DNA of 37,365 bases from Luteimonas sp. ANT-B3E (GCA_001683895.1 LXQJ01000051.1:56917-94281), one strand, 5' to 3'; counted from the first letter of the stretch, positions 1 to 7,682 are shown. Translations and numbers: made by a program. The notes: generated by a model not told the origin, from the sequence alone.

Positions 1-144
1 CGCCTGCGCATGCGCCGCGGCGCCGCGCGCCGGGTCCGCCAGCGCGTGGCGCGCATCGATCAGCACGAGCCCGGCGTCGCGATCGGCAATCCGACCGCGC
101 AGCCATGCCGGCGACACCAGCGCGGCGAGGTCGGCGCTGCTCAT
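1..144 (-). CDS. Rhodanese-like sulfurtransferase, N-terminal fragment (cut by window edge)
   Basis: Reading the minus strand from the ATG at 142-144 gives 48 residues that run off the left end of the window. They begin MSSADLAALVSPAWLRGRI and continue with a LVLIDARHALADP segment. This matches the start of two-domain sulfurtransferases of the SseA / 3-mercaptopyruvate sulfurtransferase type, in which a (L)VS-x-x-WL helix precedes the VLIDAR beta strand of the first rhodanese fold. The catalytic cysteine would lie in the missing part, so activity cannot be judged. The start overlaps the stop of the Nudix gene (ATGA), so the two are probably translated as one operon. The family call is an inference from a short N-terminus; a single-domain rhodanese remains possible. 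Confidence 0.65.
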   Translation of the reverse strand, partial: MSSADLAALVSPAWLRGRIADRDAGLVLIDARHALADPARGAAAHAQA

Positions 145-776
145 GCGATCCCCGCGATGCGCTCGCGCAGGTTGAACAGGATCGACGCGGTCGCGCCCCA
201 GATGCGCTGGGTCGGCGCGGCGGCGTGGCGGCGGAACTCGAGCACGTGGCGCCGACGGCCACCAATGTCGATCGCGGTCCGCAGCAGGTTCTCCGGCGCC
301 ATCAGCCAGGCCAGTGGCAACTCGAACACTGCGGCCACTTCGCCCGGCTGCGGCTGTGGCTGGAATGCCGGCGAGATCCACGCGACCACCGGCAGCACCC
401 TGAAGCCGGTGATGGTATGCAGCGGGTCGAGGAATCCCAGCGGACGGGCGTCGTTGGCCTCGAGCCCGATTTCCTCCCGCGCCTCGCGCAGCGCGGCTTC
501 GGTGGGCCCCGCGTCGCCCGCGTCGATGCGACCACCGGGGAAGCTGACCTGGCCGCCGTGTTGACGCAGGCCGTCGGTCCGCCGGGTCAGCAGCACGTGG
601 ATGTCGCCGCGGCGGACCAGCGGCACCAGCACCGCCGCGTCGCGCGTGCCGCTTCCCTCGTCCAGCAGCCCCTCGAGCTCGGCAGCGTTCCATGCCGCTC
701 CCGCGGGCACGCGGTCCAGCGCGTGCAACGCCTCGCGCAGCCCCGGTATCAGCGGCCCGCAGGCGCCTGGTGTCAC
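141..776 (-). CDS. nudL: NudL-type Nudix hydrolase (probable CoA pyrophosphatase)
   Basis: 211 residues from a GTG at 774-776. Longer readings begin inside the DUF1289 gene, so this start, overlapping that gene's TGA (GTGA), is preferred. Residues 62-82 (VLLTRRTDGLRQHGG then QVSFPGG) are the UPF0035 signature of the NudL/NUDT7 group, which splits coenzyme A and acyl-CoAs into 4'-phosphopantetheine derivatives and 3',5'-ADP. It is followed by the Nudix helix core REAREEIGL (about 97-105), whose glutamates bind the divalent metal. As is common in this group, an Asp (GGRIDAGDA) stands where the general Nudix box has its first Glu. Expected to be a soluble cytoplasmic enzyme. It lies between DUF1289 and a sulfurtransferase with 4-base overlaps on both sides. 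Family is secure; substrate is inferred from the UPF0035 signature. Confidence 0.9.
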   Translation of the reverse strand: MTPGACGPLIPGLREALHALDRVPAGAAWNAAELEGLLDEGSGTRDAAVLVPLVRRGDIHVLLTRRTDGLRQHGGQVSFPGGRIDAGDAGPTEAALREAREEIGLEANDARPLGFLDPLHTITGFRVLPVVAWISPAFQPQPQPGEVAAVFELPLAWLMAPENLLRTAIDIGGRRRHVLEFRRHAAAPTQRIWGATASILFNLRERIAGIA

Positions 777-958
777 TCCAGCCGCGCCTCGCGCGCGGGC
801 AGCACCACGTCCATCGCGTGCACGCGCTCGGCATCGGACAGCGTCGTCCACGTCGCAATCTCCCCCGACGTGCGGAAGCAGCCGTGGCACATGCCCGCCG
901 CGTCCAGCGTGCACACGCCGATGCACGGACTCAGCATCGGCGGCAGCAGTTGCGTCAT
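773..958 (-). CDS. DUF1289 small cysteine-rich protein
   Basis: 61 residues. The ATG at 956-958 is chosen because a GAGGAG Shine-Dalgarno sequence lies 6-7 bases upstream; a longer reading has no such site. The protein carries SPCIGVC (Cys12, Cys16) and CHGC (Cys24, Cys27) followed by a TSGEIATW motif, the hallmark of DUF1289 (Fe-S/zinc-like proteins of unknown function, often encoded next to metabolic enzymes). The four cysteines suggest metal binding. It is the first gene of a three-gene unit with the Nudix hydrolase and the sulfurtransferase. A factor-independent terminator just upstream separates it from the FKBP gene. Function unknown. Confidence 0.85.
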   Translation of the reverse strand: MTQLLPPMLSPCIGVCTLDAAGMCHGCFRTSGEIATWTTLSDAERVHAMDVVLPAREARLE

Positions 959-995
959 TGCGTACTCCTCGGAAGAACGGGCGGGACGCGCGGGC

Positions 996-1025
996 AAAAA
1001 AAATCGCGCCGGCGTGGGCCGGCAC
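996..1025 (-). terminator. Rho-independent terminator of the FKBP gene
   Basis: On the minus strand a 6-bp GCCGGC stem (1018-1023 pairing with 1008-1013, 4-base loop) is followed within a few bases by eight consecutive T (complement of A at 996-1003). It lies after the FKBP-isomerase stop at 1097 and before the DUF1289 start, so it ends the isomerase transcript. It may also partly insulate the downstream unit. Confidence 0.85.
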
Positions 1026-1096
1026 GATCGATCCTCCGGCGCGCCCGACGGCGGCGCCGCGGGCGGGACGACCGCGCGGAACGCGCCGTCGCGGGG

Positions 1097-1798
1097 CTAC
1101 CGGACGCTGACCAGCGTGACGTCGAACACCACCGCCTGGTTGGCCATCCGGCCGGCTTCCATCGTGCTGCCATAGGCCTTGTCGCCAGGCAGCACCACTT
1201 CCCAGCGCGAGCCGGCAGGCATCTGCGTGAGCGCCTCGCGCAGGCCGACCAGCGGGATCTGGCTCACCTTCAGGCTCACCGGGCCGGCGGGCTGGCCCTG
1301 CTGCGCCTGGCTGGTGTCGACCAGCACGGTGCCGTCGGGCAGCGTGCCCTTGTACTGCAGCTGGACGTCGCTGGCCTGGCTCGGCTTGGCGCCGGTGCCG
1401 GTCTGGACGATGCGATACTGCACGCCGCTCGGCAGCGTCTGCACGCCGCTCTTGCCGCGGTTCTGGGCCAGGAAAGCATCGCTCTGGGTCTTGTTCTCAC
1501 TTGCCAGGCGGGTGAACTCGGCCTGCATCTTCGCCTGCTGGCGCTTCTGCATGTTCTCCACCGCGACCCGCAGCTGGTCGACGGGCACGCCCGGCTCCCG
1601 CTTGCCATAGCCGTCCTGGACCGCCTTGACCACGGTCGCGACGTCGATCGCCTCGCCGCTGTCGGCCAGGTTGCGGCCCAGGTCGTAGCCGAGCGCATAG
1701 CTCAGCTTGCCCTTCTCGGATGTCATGTCCTGCGCCATGGCGACACCGGCGGACAGGGTCAGCGCCGCAACGGCGGCGGCAAGCAAACGCAACTTCAT
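1097..1798 (-). CDS. Periplasmic FKBP-type peptidyl-prolyl isomerase (FkpA/Mip-like), divergent active site
   Basis: 233 residues starting MKLRLL. The ATG at 1796-1798 is preceded by GGAGAG at good spacing and opens a clear signal peptide ending AMAQ. Residues of about 22-120 match the helical N-terminal dimerisation domain of FkpA/Mip proteins (SEKGKLSYALGYDLGRNL, then a long charged helix). The rest is the FKBP fold (SGVQYRIVQTGTG, LPDGTVLVDTS, MPAGSRWEVVLPGDKAYG). Such proteins act as chaperones and prolyl isomerases on outer-membrane and secreted proteins. The usual active-site segments VFDSS and VIPGW are changed here (TVLVDTS, SQIPLVGL), so the aromatic floor is lost and isomerase activity may be weak. 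It is a single-gene unit with its own terminator. Confidence 0.88.
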   Translation of the reverse strand: MKLRLLAAAVAALTLSAGVAMAQDMTSEKGKLSYALGYDLGRNLADSGEAIDVATVVKAVQDGYGKREPGVPVDQLRVAVENMQKRQQAKMQAEFTRLASENKTQSDAFLAQNRGKSGVQTLPSGVQYRIVQTGTGAKPSQASDVQLQYKGTLPDGTVLVDTSQAQQGQPAGPVSLKVSQIPLVGLREALTQMPAGSRWEVVLPGDKAYGSTMEAGRMANQAVVFDVTLVSVR

Positions 1799-1817
1799 TC
1801 GGTGACTCTCCAAGATG

Positions 1818-1847
1818 GGTCCGTGGGGTGGTCCGTGGGGTCCGTCA
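1818..1847. repeat. 12-bp tandem repeat, two full copies plus a partial third
   Basis: GGTCCGTGGGGT occurs at 1818-1829 and again at 1830-1841. The first half of a further copy overlaps the end (1839-1846). It lies in the 193-base intergenic region between the divergent FKBP and enoyl-CoA hydratase genes, just upstream of the FKBP ribosome-binding site. No function is evident. Confidence 0.6.
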
Positions 1848-1991
1848 CGCATCCGGGGCCGGCTGGGGCGCTCCGGGAGGACGCGGTAGGATACCGGCCG
1901 CCGGGCTTAACCGCCACTGACGACAGCATCTCCGACCCTGTACCGGGGCCGGAGTTCCCGCCGTTGATTCCTGCCGCCGGAGGCACCTCGC

Positions 1992-2774
1992 ATGACCTTC
2001 CCACACCTGCTGATCGAGGACCTCGACGGCATCCGCCTGGTGTCCGTCGATCGTCCTGACAAGCTGAACGCGCTCGACGAAGCGACGTTGCGTTCGCTGC
2101 ATTCCGCCTTCGACGCTGCTGCCGACCACGACGGCGTCCGCGTCTTGGTGTTGACAGGCAGCGGACCAAAAGCCTTCGTGGCAGGTGCCGACATCGCCGG
2201 GATGGCGGCCCTGTCGCCTGCCCGCGCGCGCGACTTCTCGCTGCTCGGACAGCGCATGATGCGGCGCATCGAACGCATGCCCAAGCCGGTCATCGCCATG
2301 ATCAACGGCTTCGCGTTGGGCGGCGGCCTGGAGCTCGCGATGTGCTGCCATCTGCGGATCGCCGCCGATGGCGCGAAACTCGGGCTGCCCGAGGTGACGC
2401 TGGGGCTGGTGCCCGGTTTCGGCGGCAGCCAGCGCCTGCTGCGGCTGGCCGGCCGCGCCGCCGCGCTCGAGCTCACGCTGCTCGGCGCGCCGGTCGATGC
2501 GCAGCGTGCACTGGCGTTGGGGATCGTCAACCGCGTGGTGCCTGCGGCCGAGCTGCGCGAGGCCACGCTGGCGCTCGCCGCCCAGCTTGCGGCCCAGGCG
2601 CCGCTGGCGATGCGCGGCATCCTCGATGCGATCCAGGTCGGCGCCGGACTGCCGCTCGACGACGCGCTGGAGTACGAGAGCGCGCAGTTCGGGCTGGTGT
2701 TCTCGACAGAGGATGCGCGCGAGGGGATGTCAGCCTTCCTGGCCCGCCGCAAGCCGGTGTTCGCCAACCGGTGA
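1992..2774 (+). CDS. Enoyl-CoA hydratase/isomerase (crotonase family)
   Basis: 260 residues, ATG preceded by GGAGG about 8 bases upstream. A standard-length crotonase: the oxyanion-hole segment KAFVAGADI (about 60-68), GGGLELAM with Glu114, and LGLPEVTLGLVPGFGG with Glu134. These two glutamates correspond to the acid/base pair of true enoyl-CoA hydratases, so hydration of 2-trans-enoyl-CoA (short-chain fatty acid or amino acid beta-oxidation) is the best guess. Soluble enzyme. Its TGA overlaps the GTG of the next gene. Substrate preference cannot be read from sequence. It differs from the second crotonase in this window at 28913, which lacks the first glutamate. Confidence 0.92.
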   Translation: MTFPHLLIEDLDGIRLVSVDRPDKLNALDEATLRSLHSAFDAAADHDGVRVLVLTGSGPKAFVAGADIAGMAALSPARARDFSLLGQRMMRRIERMPKPVIAMINGFALGGGLELAMCCHLRIAADGAKLGLPEVTLGLVPGFGGSQRLLRLAGRAAALELTLLGAPVDAQRALALGIVNRVVPAAELREATLALAAQLAAQAPLAMRGILDAIQVGAGLPLDDALEYESAQFGLVFSTEDAREGMSAFLARRKPVFANR

Positions 2775-3241
2775 CGGCGGGCGACACGCCGCCGGTGGCA
2801 CTTTCAGCAGACGCGTACGCCGCGTGGTGCGCGCAGCTGCAGCGTCTGCTGGCGGTCGATGACGTCGACGGCGCCCTCGCGGCCGGGCTGATGCGGTTCC
2901 CGGCCGCCACCCCAGCATCCACCGCGTCATCGATCCAGCCAGCCGATGCGGAAGCAGCGGCGATGGCAGCGGTCGCCGACGCACGATACAGACTGCAACA
3001 GGCTTGGGCGGCGCGCGACCGCTATCGCGCGCGTGCGGCGCGGTTGCTCCGGCGCGAGACCGCCCGGGCGCAGCGGCGAGGCCAGCCGATGCCGCCGGCC
3101 TTGGATTCCTCGGACGCACCGGCGGACGGCGGGCAGCCCGCGACCGGGGGGTCGCAAGCGGCCATGGCGTCGCCGACGCTCCCGCCCGCAGCCGCTGCGG
3201 CACTCGCACGCGCCAAGGCCCGCGCAGCGGGCCTGACGTGA
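2771..3241 (+). CDS. Hypothetical protein, Ala/Arg-rich
   Basis: 156 residues from the GTG at 2771, which overlaps the TGA of the enoyl-CoA hydratase gene; its own TGA overlaps the GTG of nth. The linking of both ends by GTGA junctions is the main argument that it is translated. The N-terminal half (SADAYAAWCAQLQRLLAVDDVDGALAAGL) and the segment around AVADARYRLQQAWAARDRYRARAARL look helical and possibly coiled-coil. The C-terminal half is low-complexity (Gly/Ser/Pro/Ala) and probably disordered. There is no signal peptide, membrane segment or recognisable domain. No function is assigned. Confidence 0.7.
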   Translation: MTAGDTPPVALSADAYAAWCAQLQRLLAVDDVDGALAAGLMRFPAATPASTASSIQPADAEAAAMAAVADARYRLQQAWAARDRYRARAARLLRRETARAQRRGQPMPPALDSSDAPADGGQPATGGSQAAMASPTLPPAAAAALARAKARAAGLT

Positions 3242-3930
3242 ACGGGCCGCGCGCGCCCGACCCGAACCCCGAACGCAGCGTGCGTCGCCGGATCCTGCGT
3301 CCGGTCGAGGTGGAGGCGTTGTTCGCACGCCTGCAGGCAGGCAATCCGCGTCCGGTGACCGAACTCGTCTACCACACCCCCTTCCAGCTGCTGGTCGCCG
3401 TCGTGCTGTCCGCCCAGTCGACGGACGTCGGCGTCAACCGCGCCACGCGGCGGCTGTTCCATGAGGCGGCCACGCCGCAGGCGACGGTGGCGCTGGGCGT
3501 GGACGGCGTGAAGCCGCTGATCGCCACCATCGGCCTGTACAACGCCAAGGCCGCCAACGTGGTGGCGCTATCGCAGCAGCTGCTGGACCTGCACTGCGGG
3601 GAAGTGCCGCGCGACCGCGACGCGCTGCAAGCGCTGCCTGGCGTCGGCCGCAAGACCGCCAACGTCGTGCTCAACACCGCGTTCGGTGAGGCGACCATTG
3701 CGGTCGACACCCACATCTTCCGGGTCGCCAACCGTACCGGCCTCGCGCCCGGCCATGATGTCCGCGCGGTCGAGGACCGCCTGCTGCGCGTGGTGCCAGC
3801 GCGATTCCGCCTCAACGCCCACCACTGGCTGATCCTGCACGGACGCTACGTGTGCAAGGCGCGGCGCCCCGATTGCCCCGACTGCGTGCTGCGCGACCTC
3901 TGCCTCTACCGCGACAAGACGCCGGGCTGA
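3238..3930 (+). CDS. nth: Endonuclease III (DNA glycosylase/AP lyase)
   Basis: 230 residues from the GTG that overlaps the preceding stop. An in-frame GTG at 3280 would give 216 residues, closer to the usual length of about 211, so the true start is uncertain. The helix-hairpin-helix LPGVGRKTANVV holds the catalytic Lys139, and VDTHIFRV the catalytic Asp157. Cys206, Cys213, Cys216 and Cys222 form the C-x6-C-x2-C-x5-C loop that binds a [4Fe-4S] cluster. The enzyme removes oxidised pyrimidines and nicks the resulting abasic site in base excision repair. It is the last gene of the enoyl-CoA hydratase/unknown/nth unit and faces the convergent TonB_C gene 25 bases away. Confidence 0.96.
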   Translation: MNGPRAPDPNPERSVRRRILRPVEVEALFARLQAGNPRPVTELVYHTPFQLLVAVVLSAQSTDVGVNRATRRLFHEAATPQATVALGVDGVKPLIATIGLYNAKAANVVALSQQLLDLHCGEVPRDRDALQALPGVGRKTANVVLNTAFGEATIAVDTHIFRVANRTGLAPGHDVRAVEDRLLRVVPARFRLNAHHWLILHGRYVCKARRPDCPDCVLRDLCLYRDKTPG

Positions 3931-3955
3931 TCGCCAGGCGTCTCGCGGACGCGCC

Positions 3956-4636
3956 TCAGCGGTCGCCGAGCGCCAGCGGCCTGGTCAGGCGGACGGCAGG
4001 TTCGATCGCGAGCACGGTCTGGCTGGAGAAGCGCTGCGCGTCCGGACCGGTCCAGGCGCAGTCGCCGGTATCGGCCTGCGGACCGAGGTAGCACACCGGC
4101 CACAGCATCGTGGCCGCCACCGCCTGACCGCCGATGGTCTCCGGCGAGAACGACCAGTCGCGGGCCGCGCGCATCGCCGCCGCCGCCATCGGCCGCGACA
4201 CGCTGCCGTGGACATCGTGGACCTCCGCGGCGCCGACGCTGCCATCCGCCGCGATCGCCAGCCGCAGCACCACGGTCCCGTGCCGGCTGGCCAACTGGTC
4301 ACGGACCGGGTACTCCGGCATGCCGAGCTGCGCGGGCGCGGGGCCGGTGGTCGCCGACACGACGCCGTCGAGGTCGTCGACGACGACGCGCAGGTAGCTC
4401 GTGCGGGCGACGGGCGCGGCGCCCGGGGCGCGACCGGCGAACACCCAGCCGCGGACGTCCTGCTCGAGCGCGCGGCTGGTGTCGTCCGGCGTGAAGCCGT
4501 GCGGCGAGAGGGTCTGCAGGCGGCCATCCCCGTCGAGCGAGATGGCGAAGGTGTAGACGCGCTGCGCCGGCGAGGCCGACGCGGCCGCAGAAGCGAGCGC
4601 GACGACCATGGTGGCGGCGATGAGGGAAAGGCGCAT
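3956..4636 (-). CDS. Secreted TonB C-terminal-domain (energy-transducer-like) protein
   Basis: 226 residues. The start MRLSLIAATMVV has GGAG 6 bases upstream and forms a signal peptide ending near SASA. Residues of about 113-170 are a TonB_C domain: MPEYPVRDQLASRHGTVVLRL, a G-x-V segment (ADGSVGAAEV), then RPMAAAAMRAARDWSFSPE. Unlike TonB itself there is a cleavable-looking signal instead of an N-terminal anchor with a proline-rich spacer, so it is probably periplasmic. Two pairs of cysteines near the C-terminus could form a disulphide. Upstream are two PhoB-box-like repeat pairs, suggesting phosphate-starvation control. It may assist the receptor at 10417, but classical ExbB/ExbD coupling is not expected from this architecture. 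Confidence 0.75.
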   Translation of the reverse strand: MRLSLIAATMVVALASAAASASPAQRVYTFAISLDGDGRLQTLSPHGFTPDDTSRALEQDVRGWVFAGRAPGAAPVARTSYLRVVVDDLDGVVSATTGPAPAQLGMPEYPVRDQLASRHGTVVLRLAIAADGSVGAAEVHDVHGSVSRPMAAAAMRAARDWSFSPETIGGQAVAATMLWPVCYLGPQADTGDCAWTGPDAQRFSSQTVLAIEPAVRLTRPLALGDR

Positions 4637-4648
4637 GGCGGACTCCGG

Positions 4649-4720
4649 TGGCTAGCACAAGGGAATGACAGCCGCATGACACTCCCTGCAGAAACTGCTT
4701 GGGTTACAGGCGTATGACAT
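4649..4720 (-). promoter_or_regulatory. Two PhoB-box-like repeats and -10 upstream of the TonB_C gene
   Basis: On the minus strand the proximal box (4682 down to 4665) reads GTGTCAT, 4 bases, CTGTCAT: two heptamers with an 11-bp period, the second identical to the E. coli Pho consensus. Ten bases further comes a weak extended -10 (TGCTAGCCA, ending at 4649), the spacing used in PhoB-activated promoters. A second pair (ATGTCAT, 4 bases, CTGTAAC; 4720 down to 4703) lies 38 bp upstream. The 153-base gap between this gene and arsH otherwise shows nothing. PhoB binding is inferred from the motif. Confidence 0.6.
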
Positions 4721-4789
4721 CGACCCCTGCAGCCGACGTGCGGGGTCCAGTTACAGACGAACGGCCCTATTGCGACCATCAGCACACCC

Positions 4790-5590
4790 TCAATGCGTCG
4801 TGGCGCGTGCCGTGGCCTCCGCTACGGTGACGTCGGCCATCGCCACCGCCCGACGCTCGGAGTAGCGCGCGATCAGCTGCTGCGCGTGCGGACGCAGCAG
4901 CCGCGTGAAGCGGACCAGCTCTTCCATGACGTCGACGATCCGGTCGTAGTACGGCGAAGGCCGCATCCGCCCCGCCTGGTCGAATTCCTGCCATGCCTTG
5001 GCCACGCTCGACTGGTTGGGGATGTTCACCATGCGCATCCAGCGGCCGAGCAGGCGCAGTGTGTTGACCGCGTTGAACGACTGCGAGCCGCCCGACACCT
5101 GCATCACCGCCAGCGTGCGGCCCTGCGTCGGGCGCACGCCCCGGTGCTCCAGCGGCAGGTGGTCCACCTGCGCCTTGAGCACGGCGCTGACCTGGCCATG
5201 CCGCTCCGGGCTGCACCACACCTGCCCCTCCGACCACAGCGACAGCGCGCGCAGCTCGGCCACAGCGGGATGGTCGTCTCCGGCCACCTGGTCAGGCAGC
5301 GGCAGGTCGGACGGATCGAAGATGCGCGGTTCGGCGCCCATCAGCCGCAGCAGGCGCGCCGCTTCCTCGACCACCAGGCGCGAATACGAACGCTCGCGCA
5401 ACGAGCCGTACAGCAACAGGATGCGCGGCGGGTGGCCTTCGCCCGCGTGCAGGAGGTCGCCCGCGATGCAGGCGCGGTCCAGCGCGGGCAGATGGTCGGG
5501 ATCCGACAGCGTGCGCAGGCGCTTGAAAGGTGCTTCGCGCGCGATGTCTGCGGCGGCGGCCGTATCGGCGTCGGGGTCGGCACCGCTCAC
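4790..5590 (-). CDS. arsH: ArsH, NADPH-dependent FMN reductase/organoarsenical oxidase
   Basis: 266 residues from a GTG (5588-5590) that overlaps the acr3 stop. The flavodoxin-like FMN-binding loop [11 protein letters not shown] (61-71) and the long C-terminal tail ([16 protein letters not shown]) are specific for ArsH rather than generic NADPH-dependent FMN reductases. The N-terminal segment [19 protein letters not shown] is also typical. ArsH proteins oxidise trivalent methylarsenicals to less toxic pentavalent forms and reduce quinones or metals using NADPH. Soluble, usually a tetramer. It is the last gene of the arsR-arsC-acr3-arsH operon. Confidence 0.95.
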   Translation of the reverse strand: MSGADPDADTAAAADIAREAPFKRLRTLSDPDHLPALDRACIAGDLLHAGEGHPPRILLLYGSLRERSYSRLVVEEAARLLRLMGAEPRIFDPSDLPLPDQVAGDDHPAVAELRALSLWSEGQVWCSPERHGQVSAVLKAQVDHLPLEHRGVRPTQGRTLAVMQVSGGSQSFNAVNTLRLLGRWMRMVNIPNQSSVAKAWQEFDQAGRMRPSPYYDRIVDVMEELVRFTRLLRPHAQQLIARYSERRAVAMADVTVAEATARATTH

Positions 5591-6720
5591 GTCCCTGCCC
5601 CGCGGGCCGACTCCGGCGCTGCCGCATCGCCCGGGACGGTGCCGTCGGCATCGATGCCATCAGGGAAGTACCGCCTTCCCAGCCACAGTGCCACGTGCAC
5701 CAGCGCGATCAGCACCGGCACCTCCACCAGCGGCCCGATCACAGTCGCGAACGCCACCGGCGATGCCAGCCCGAACGCCGCGATCGCCACCGCGATCGCC
5801 AGCTCGAAGTTGTTGCTGGCCGCCGTGAACGCCAGCGCGGTCGTGCGCGGGTAGCCTGCACGCGCCCAGCGCCCCATCGCGAAACTGACGACGAACATCA
5901 CCACGAAGTAGATGGCCAACGGCAGCGCGATGCGCAGCGCGTCCAGCGGCAGCCGCAGCACGTCGGCGCCCTTCAGGCTGAACATGGCCGCGATGGTGAA
6001 CAGCAGCGCGACCAGCGTCAGCGGCGAGATCCTTGGCAGGAACACCTGCGTGTACCAGGCGTCGCCGCGGCGCGCGCGCAGGATGCGCCGCGTCAGGTAG
6101 CCGGCCAGGAACGGAACACCGAGATACAGCAGCACCGCGCGGGTGATGGTCCAGAACCCGACGTCGACCACGCTGCCGGCCAGCCCGAACAGCGGCGGCA
6201 GGAACGACAGGAAGAACCACGCGTACGCGCCGAAGAACAGGATCTGGAAGATCGAGTTGAACGCGACCAGCCCGGCGACGTACTCGCTGTCGCCGCGCGC
6301 GAGCTGGTTCCAGACCAGCACCATCGCGATGCAGCGCGCCAGCCCGATCAGGATCAGCCCGGTCATGTACTCTGGCTGGTCGCGCAGGAACAGCACCGCC
6401 AGCGAGAACATCAGCACCGGCCCGATCACCCAGTTCTGCAGCAGCGACAGCAGCAGCACGCGCCGGTCCGCGAACACCCGAGGCAGTGCTTCGTAGCGCA
6501 CGCGTGCCAGCGGCGGATACATCATCACCACCAGGCCGATTGCGATCGGCAGGTTGGTCCCGCCCACCGACAGCGATTCGACCGCCTGCGGAAAGCCGTC
6601 GATGTTCGTGCCGAGCGCCACGCCGACCGCCATCGCGGCGAAGATCCACAGCGTCAGGTAGCGGTCGAGGAACGACAGCCGGCGCGGCGCCGTGGCGACA
6701 GTCGGAGCTCCGGCAGCCAC
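5587..6720 (-). CDS. acr3: ACR3-type arsenite efflux permease
   Basis: 377 residues from a GTG one base after the arsC stop. About ten hydrophobic segments cover residues of about 18-355. [18 protein letters not shown] (about 127-144) holds the conserved cysteine needed for As(III) transport. [17 protein letters not shown] (about 285-301) is the other signature of ACR3 (bile acid/Na+ symporter superfamily). The protein exports arsenite, the product of ArsC, across the inner membrane using the proton gradient. No ArsA ATPase gene is present, as is usual for ACR3 systems. The C-terminal tail is short, polar and probably disordered. Often annotated arsB, but the sequence is not of the ArsB fold. 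Confidence 0.95.
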   Translation of the reverse strand: MAAGAPTVATAPRRLSFLDRYLTLWIFAAMAVGVALGTNIDGFPQAVESLSVGGTNLPIAIGLVVMMYPPLARVRYEALPRVFADRRVLLLSLLQNWVIGPVLMFSLAVLFLRDQPEYMTGLILIGLARCIAMVLVWNQLARGDSEYVAGLVAFNSIFQILFFGAYAWFFLSFLPPLFGLAGSVVDVGFWTITRAVLLYLGVPFLAGYLTRRILRARRGDAWYTQVFLPRISPLTLVALLFTIAAMFSLKGADVLRLPLDALRIALPLAIYFVVMFVVSFAMGRWARAGYPRTTALAFTAASNNFELAIAVAIAAFGLASPVAFATVIGPLVEVPVLIALVHVALWLGRRYFPDGIDADGTVPGDAAAPESARGAGT

Positions 6721-6721
6721 C

Positions 6722-7156
6722 TCAGTCGATCCGCCGGCCGTCGGCGTCGACCACCCGCTCGCCGTCCTCCTTCGCGAACGCGCCCCGCTGCGGCGCTGGC
6801 AACAGGTCCAGCACGCGTTCGGACGGCCGGCACAGAGCGACGCGCACGGGCGACACGACGATCGGCCGGTTGATCAGCAGCGGCGTAGCCGCCATGGCGT
6901 CGAGCAGCGCGTCGTCGTCGAGTGCCGGGTCGTCGAGTCCAAGCTCGGCATACGGCGTGCCTTTTTCTCGCAGCAGCTCCCGCGGCGCGATACCCATGCG
7001 CGCCACCAGCGATGCCAGCAGTGCCCGTGACGGCGGCGACGCCAGGTACTCCACGACATGTGGTTCGATGCCCGCGTTGCGGATCATCGCCAGCACGTTG
7101 CGCGACGTGCCGCACGCGGGGTTGTGATAGATCACGATGTCGACGGATGCGTTCAT
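6722..7156 (-). CDS. arsC: Glutaredoxin-dependent arsenate reductase
   Basis: 144 residues; the ATG (7154-7156) overlaps the arsR stop (ATGA). [10 protein letters not shown] places the catalytic Cys15 in the E. coli plasmid R773-type ArsC motif. The arginines that hold arsenate are visible in [28 protein letters not shown]. The enzyme reduces As(V) to As(III) with glutathione and glutaredoxin. Cytoplasmic. It feeds arsenite to the ACR3 pump encoded next. It belongs to the Grx-dependent class, not the thioredoxin-dependent (low-molecular-weight phosphatase-like) class. Length and motifs are normal. Confidence 0.95.
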   Translation of the reverse strand: MNASVDIVIYHNPACGTSRNVLAMIRNAGIEPHVVEYLASPPSRALLASLVARMGIAPRELLREKGTPYAELGLDDPALDDDALLDAMAATPLLINRPIVVSPVRVALCRPSERVLDLLPAPQRGAFAKEDGERVVDADGRRID

Positions 7157-7509
7157 GGACGGGTGCTCTGCATGGATGACAGGCGCTCGCGCCGTGTCGG
7201 TAGACGTGGCGCGCAGGCCGCGGCGGCGCCGCCGCAGCAGTTCTCGGTGAGGTAGTCGACCAGCCCGCGCATGGCGTCGAATGCGGCGCGGTACACGATG
7301 CTGCGACCTGCCGGCTCGGCGACGATCAGGCCGGCGTGGGCCAGCGCCTTGAGGTGGAACGACAGCGTCGATGCGCCCAGGTCGAGACGCGCGGCGATGT
7401 CCGCCGGGCAGGCACCGTCCGGCCCGGCCTGGACGAGGAACCGGAACACCGCGAGGCGGGACGGCTGGGCCAGTGCGGACAGGCGGGCAACGGCAAGATC
7501 GGGCTTCAT
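7153..7509 (-). CDS. arsR: ArsR family As(III)-responsive repressor
   Basis: 118 residues. The winged helix lies at about 8-80, with the recognition helix ASTLSFHLKALAHAGLI. The metal site is not the classical CxCxxC in the helix. Cys91-Cys92 and Cys99 are near the C-terminus (ENCCGG, then a further Cys), the arrangement described for Acidithiobacillus ferrooxidans ArsR (Cys95, Cys96, Cys102). It should repress the operon until arsenite binds. The start codon lies only a few bases from the operator, and no Shine-Dalgarno sequence is visible, so the message may be leaderless or nearly so. Confidence 0.93.
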   Translation of the reverse strand: MKPDLAVARLSALAQPSRLAVFRFLVQAGPDGACPADIAARLDLGASTLSFHLKALAHAGLIVAEPAGRSIVYRAAFDAMRGLVDYLTENCCGGAAAACAPRLPTRRERLSSMQSTRP

Positions 7510-7511
7510 GA

Positions 7512-7535
7512 TTCGATGTTAATCGAAATATCGAA
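7512..7535. promoter_or_regulatory. Probable ArsR operator
   Basis: Immediately upstream of arsR lies a perfect inverted repeat, TTCGAT (7512-7517) and ATCGAA (7522-7527) with a 4-base spacer. A second ATCGAA follows at 7530-7535. The AT-rich TCGA-containing palindrome stands out against the GC-rich background and resembles known ArsR/SmtB operators. It almost abuts the arsR ATG (7507-7509), so bound repressor would cover the transcription start. The rest of the gap to 7682 shows nothing recognisable. Confidence 0.7.
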
Positions 7536-7682
7536 GTATTGTCGATCGGCAAGGCTCAGGCAGGCAGCGGCGACCGGATGCAGTGACCGCATCAACGGCT
7601 CTTGCAACCGCGACGGCAAGCGCAGCGGGGACGCCAGCGCCATCGAACCTGGCACCGCCCCCGGCGTCATCGGTCCCACGCC

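Noticed and set aside
3931..3955. Possible bidirectional terminator between nth and the TonB_C gene
   Set aside because: The GGCGTC/GACGCGCC pairing is imperfect and there is no T tract on either strand.
7536..7682. A small plus-strand gene between arsR and the dioxygenase gene
   Set aside because: Candidate frames are Ala/Pro/Ser-rich shadows that run into the 3' end of the dioxygenase gene, with no ribosome-binding site.
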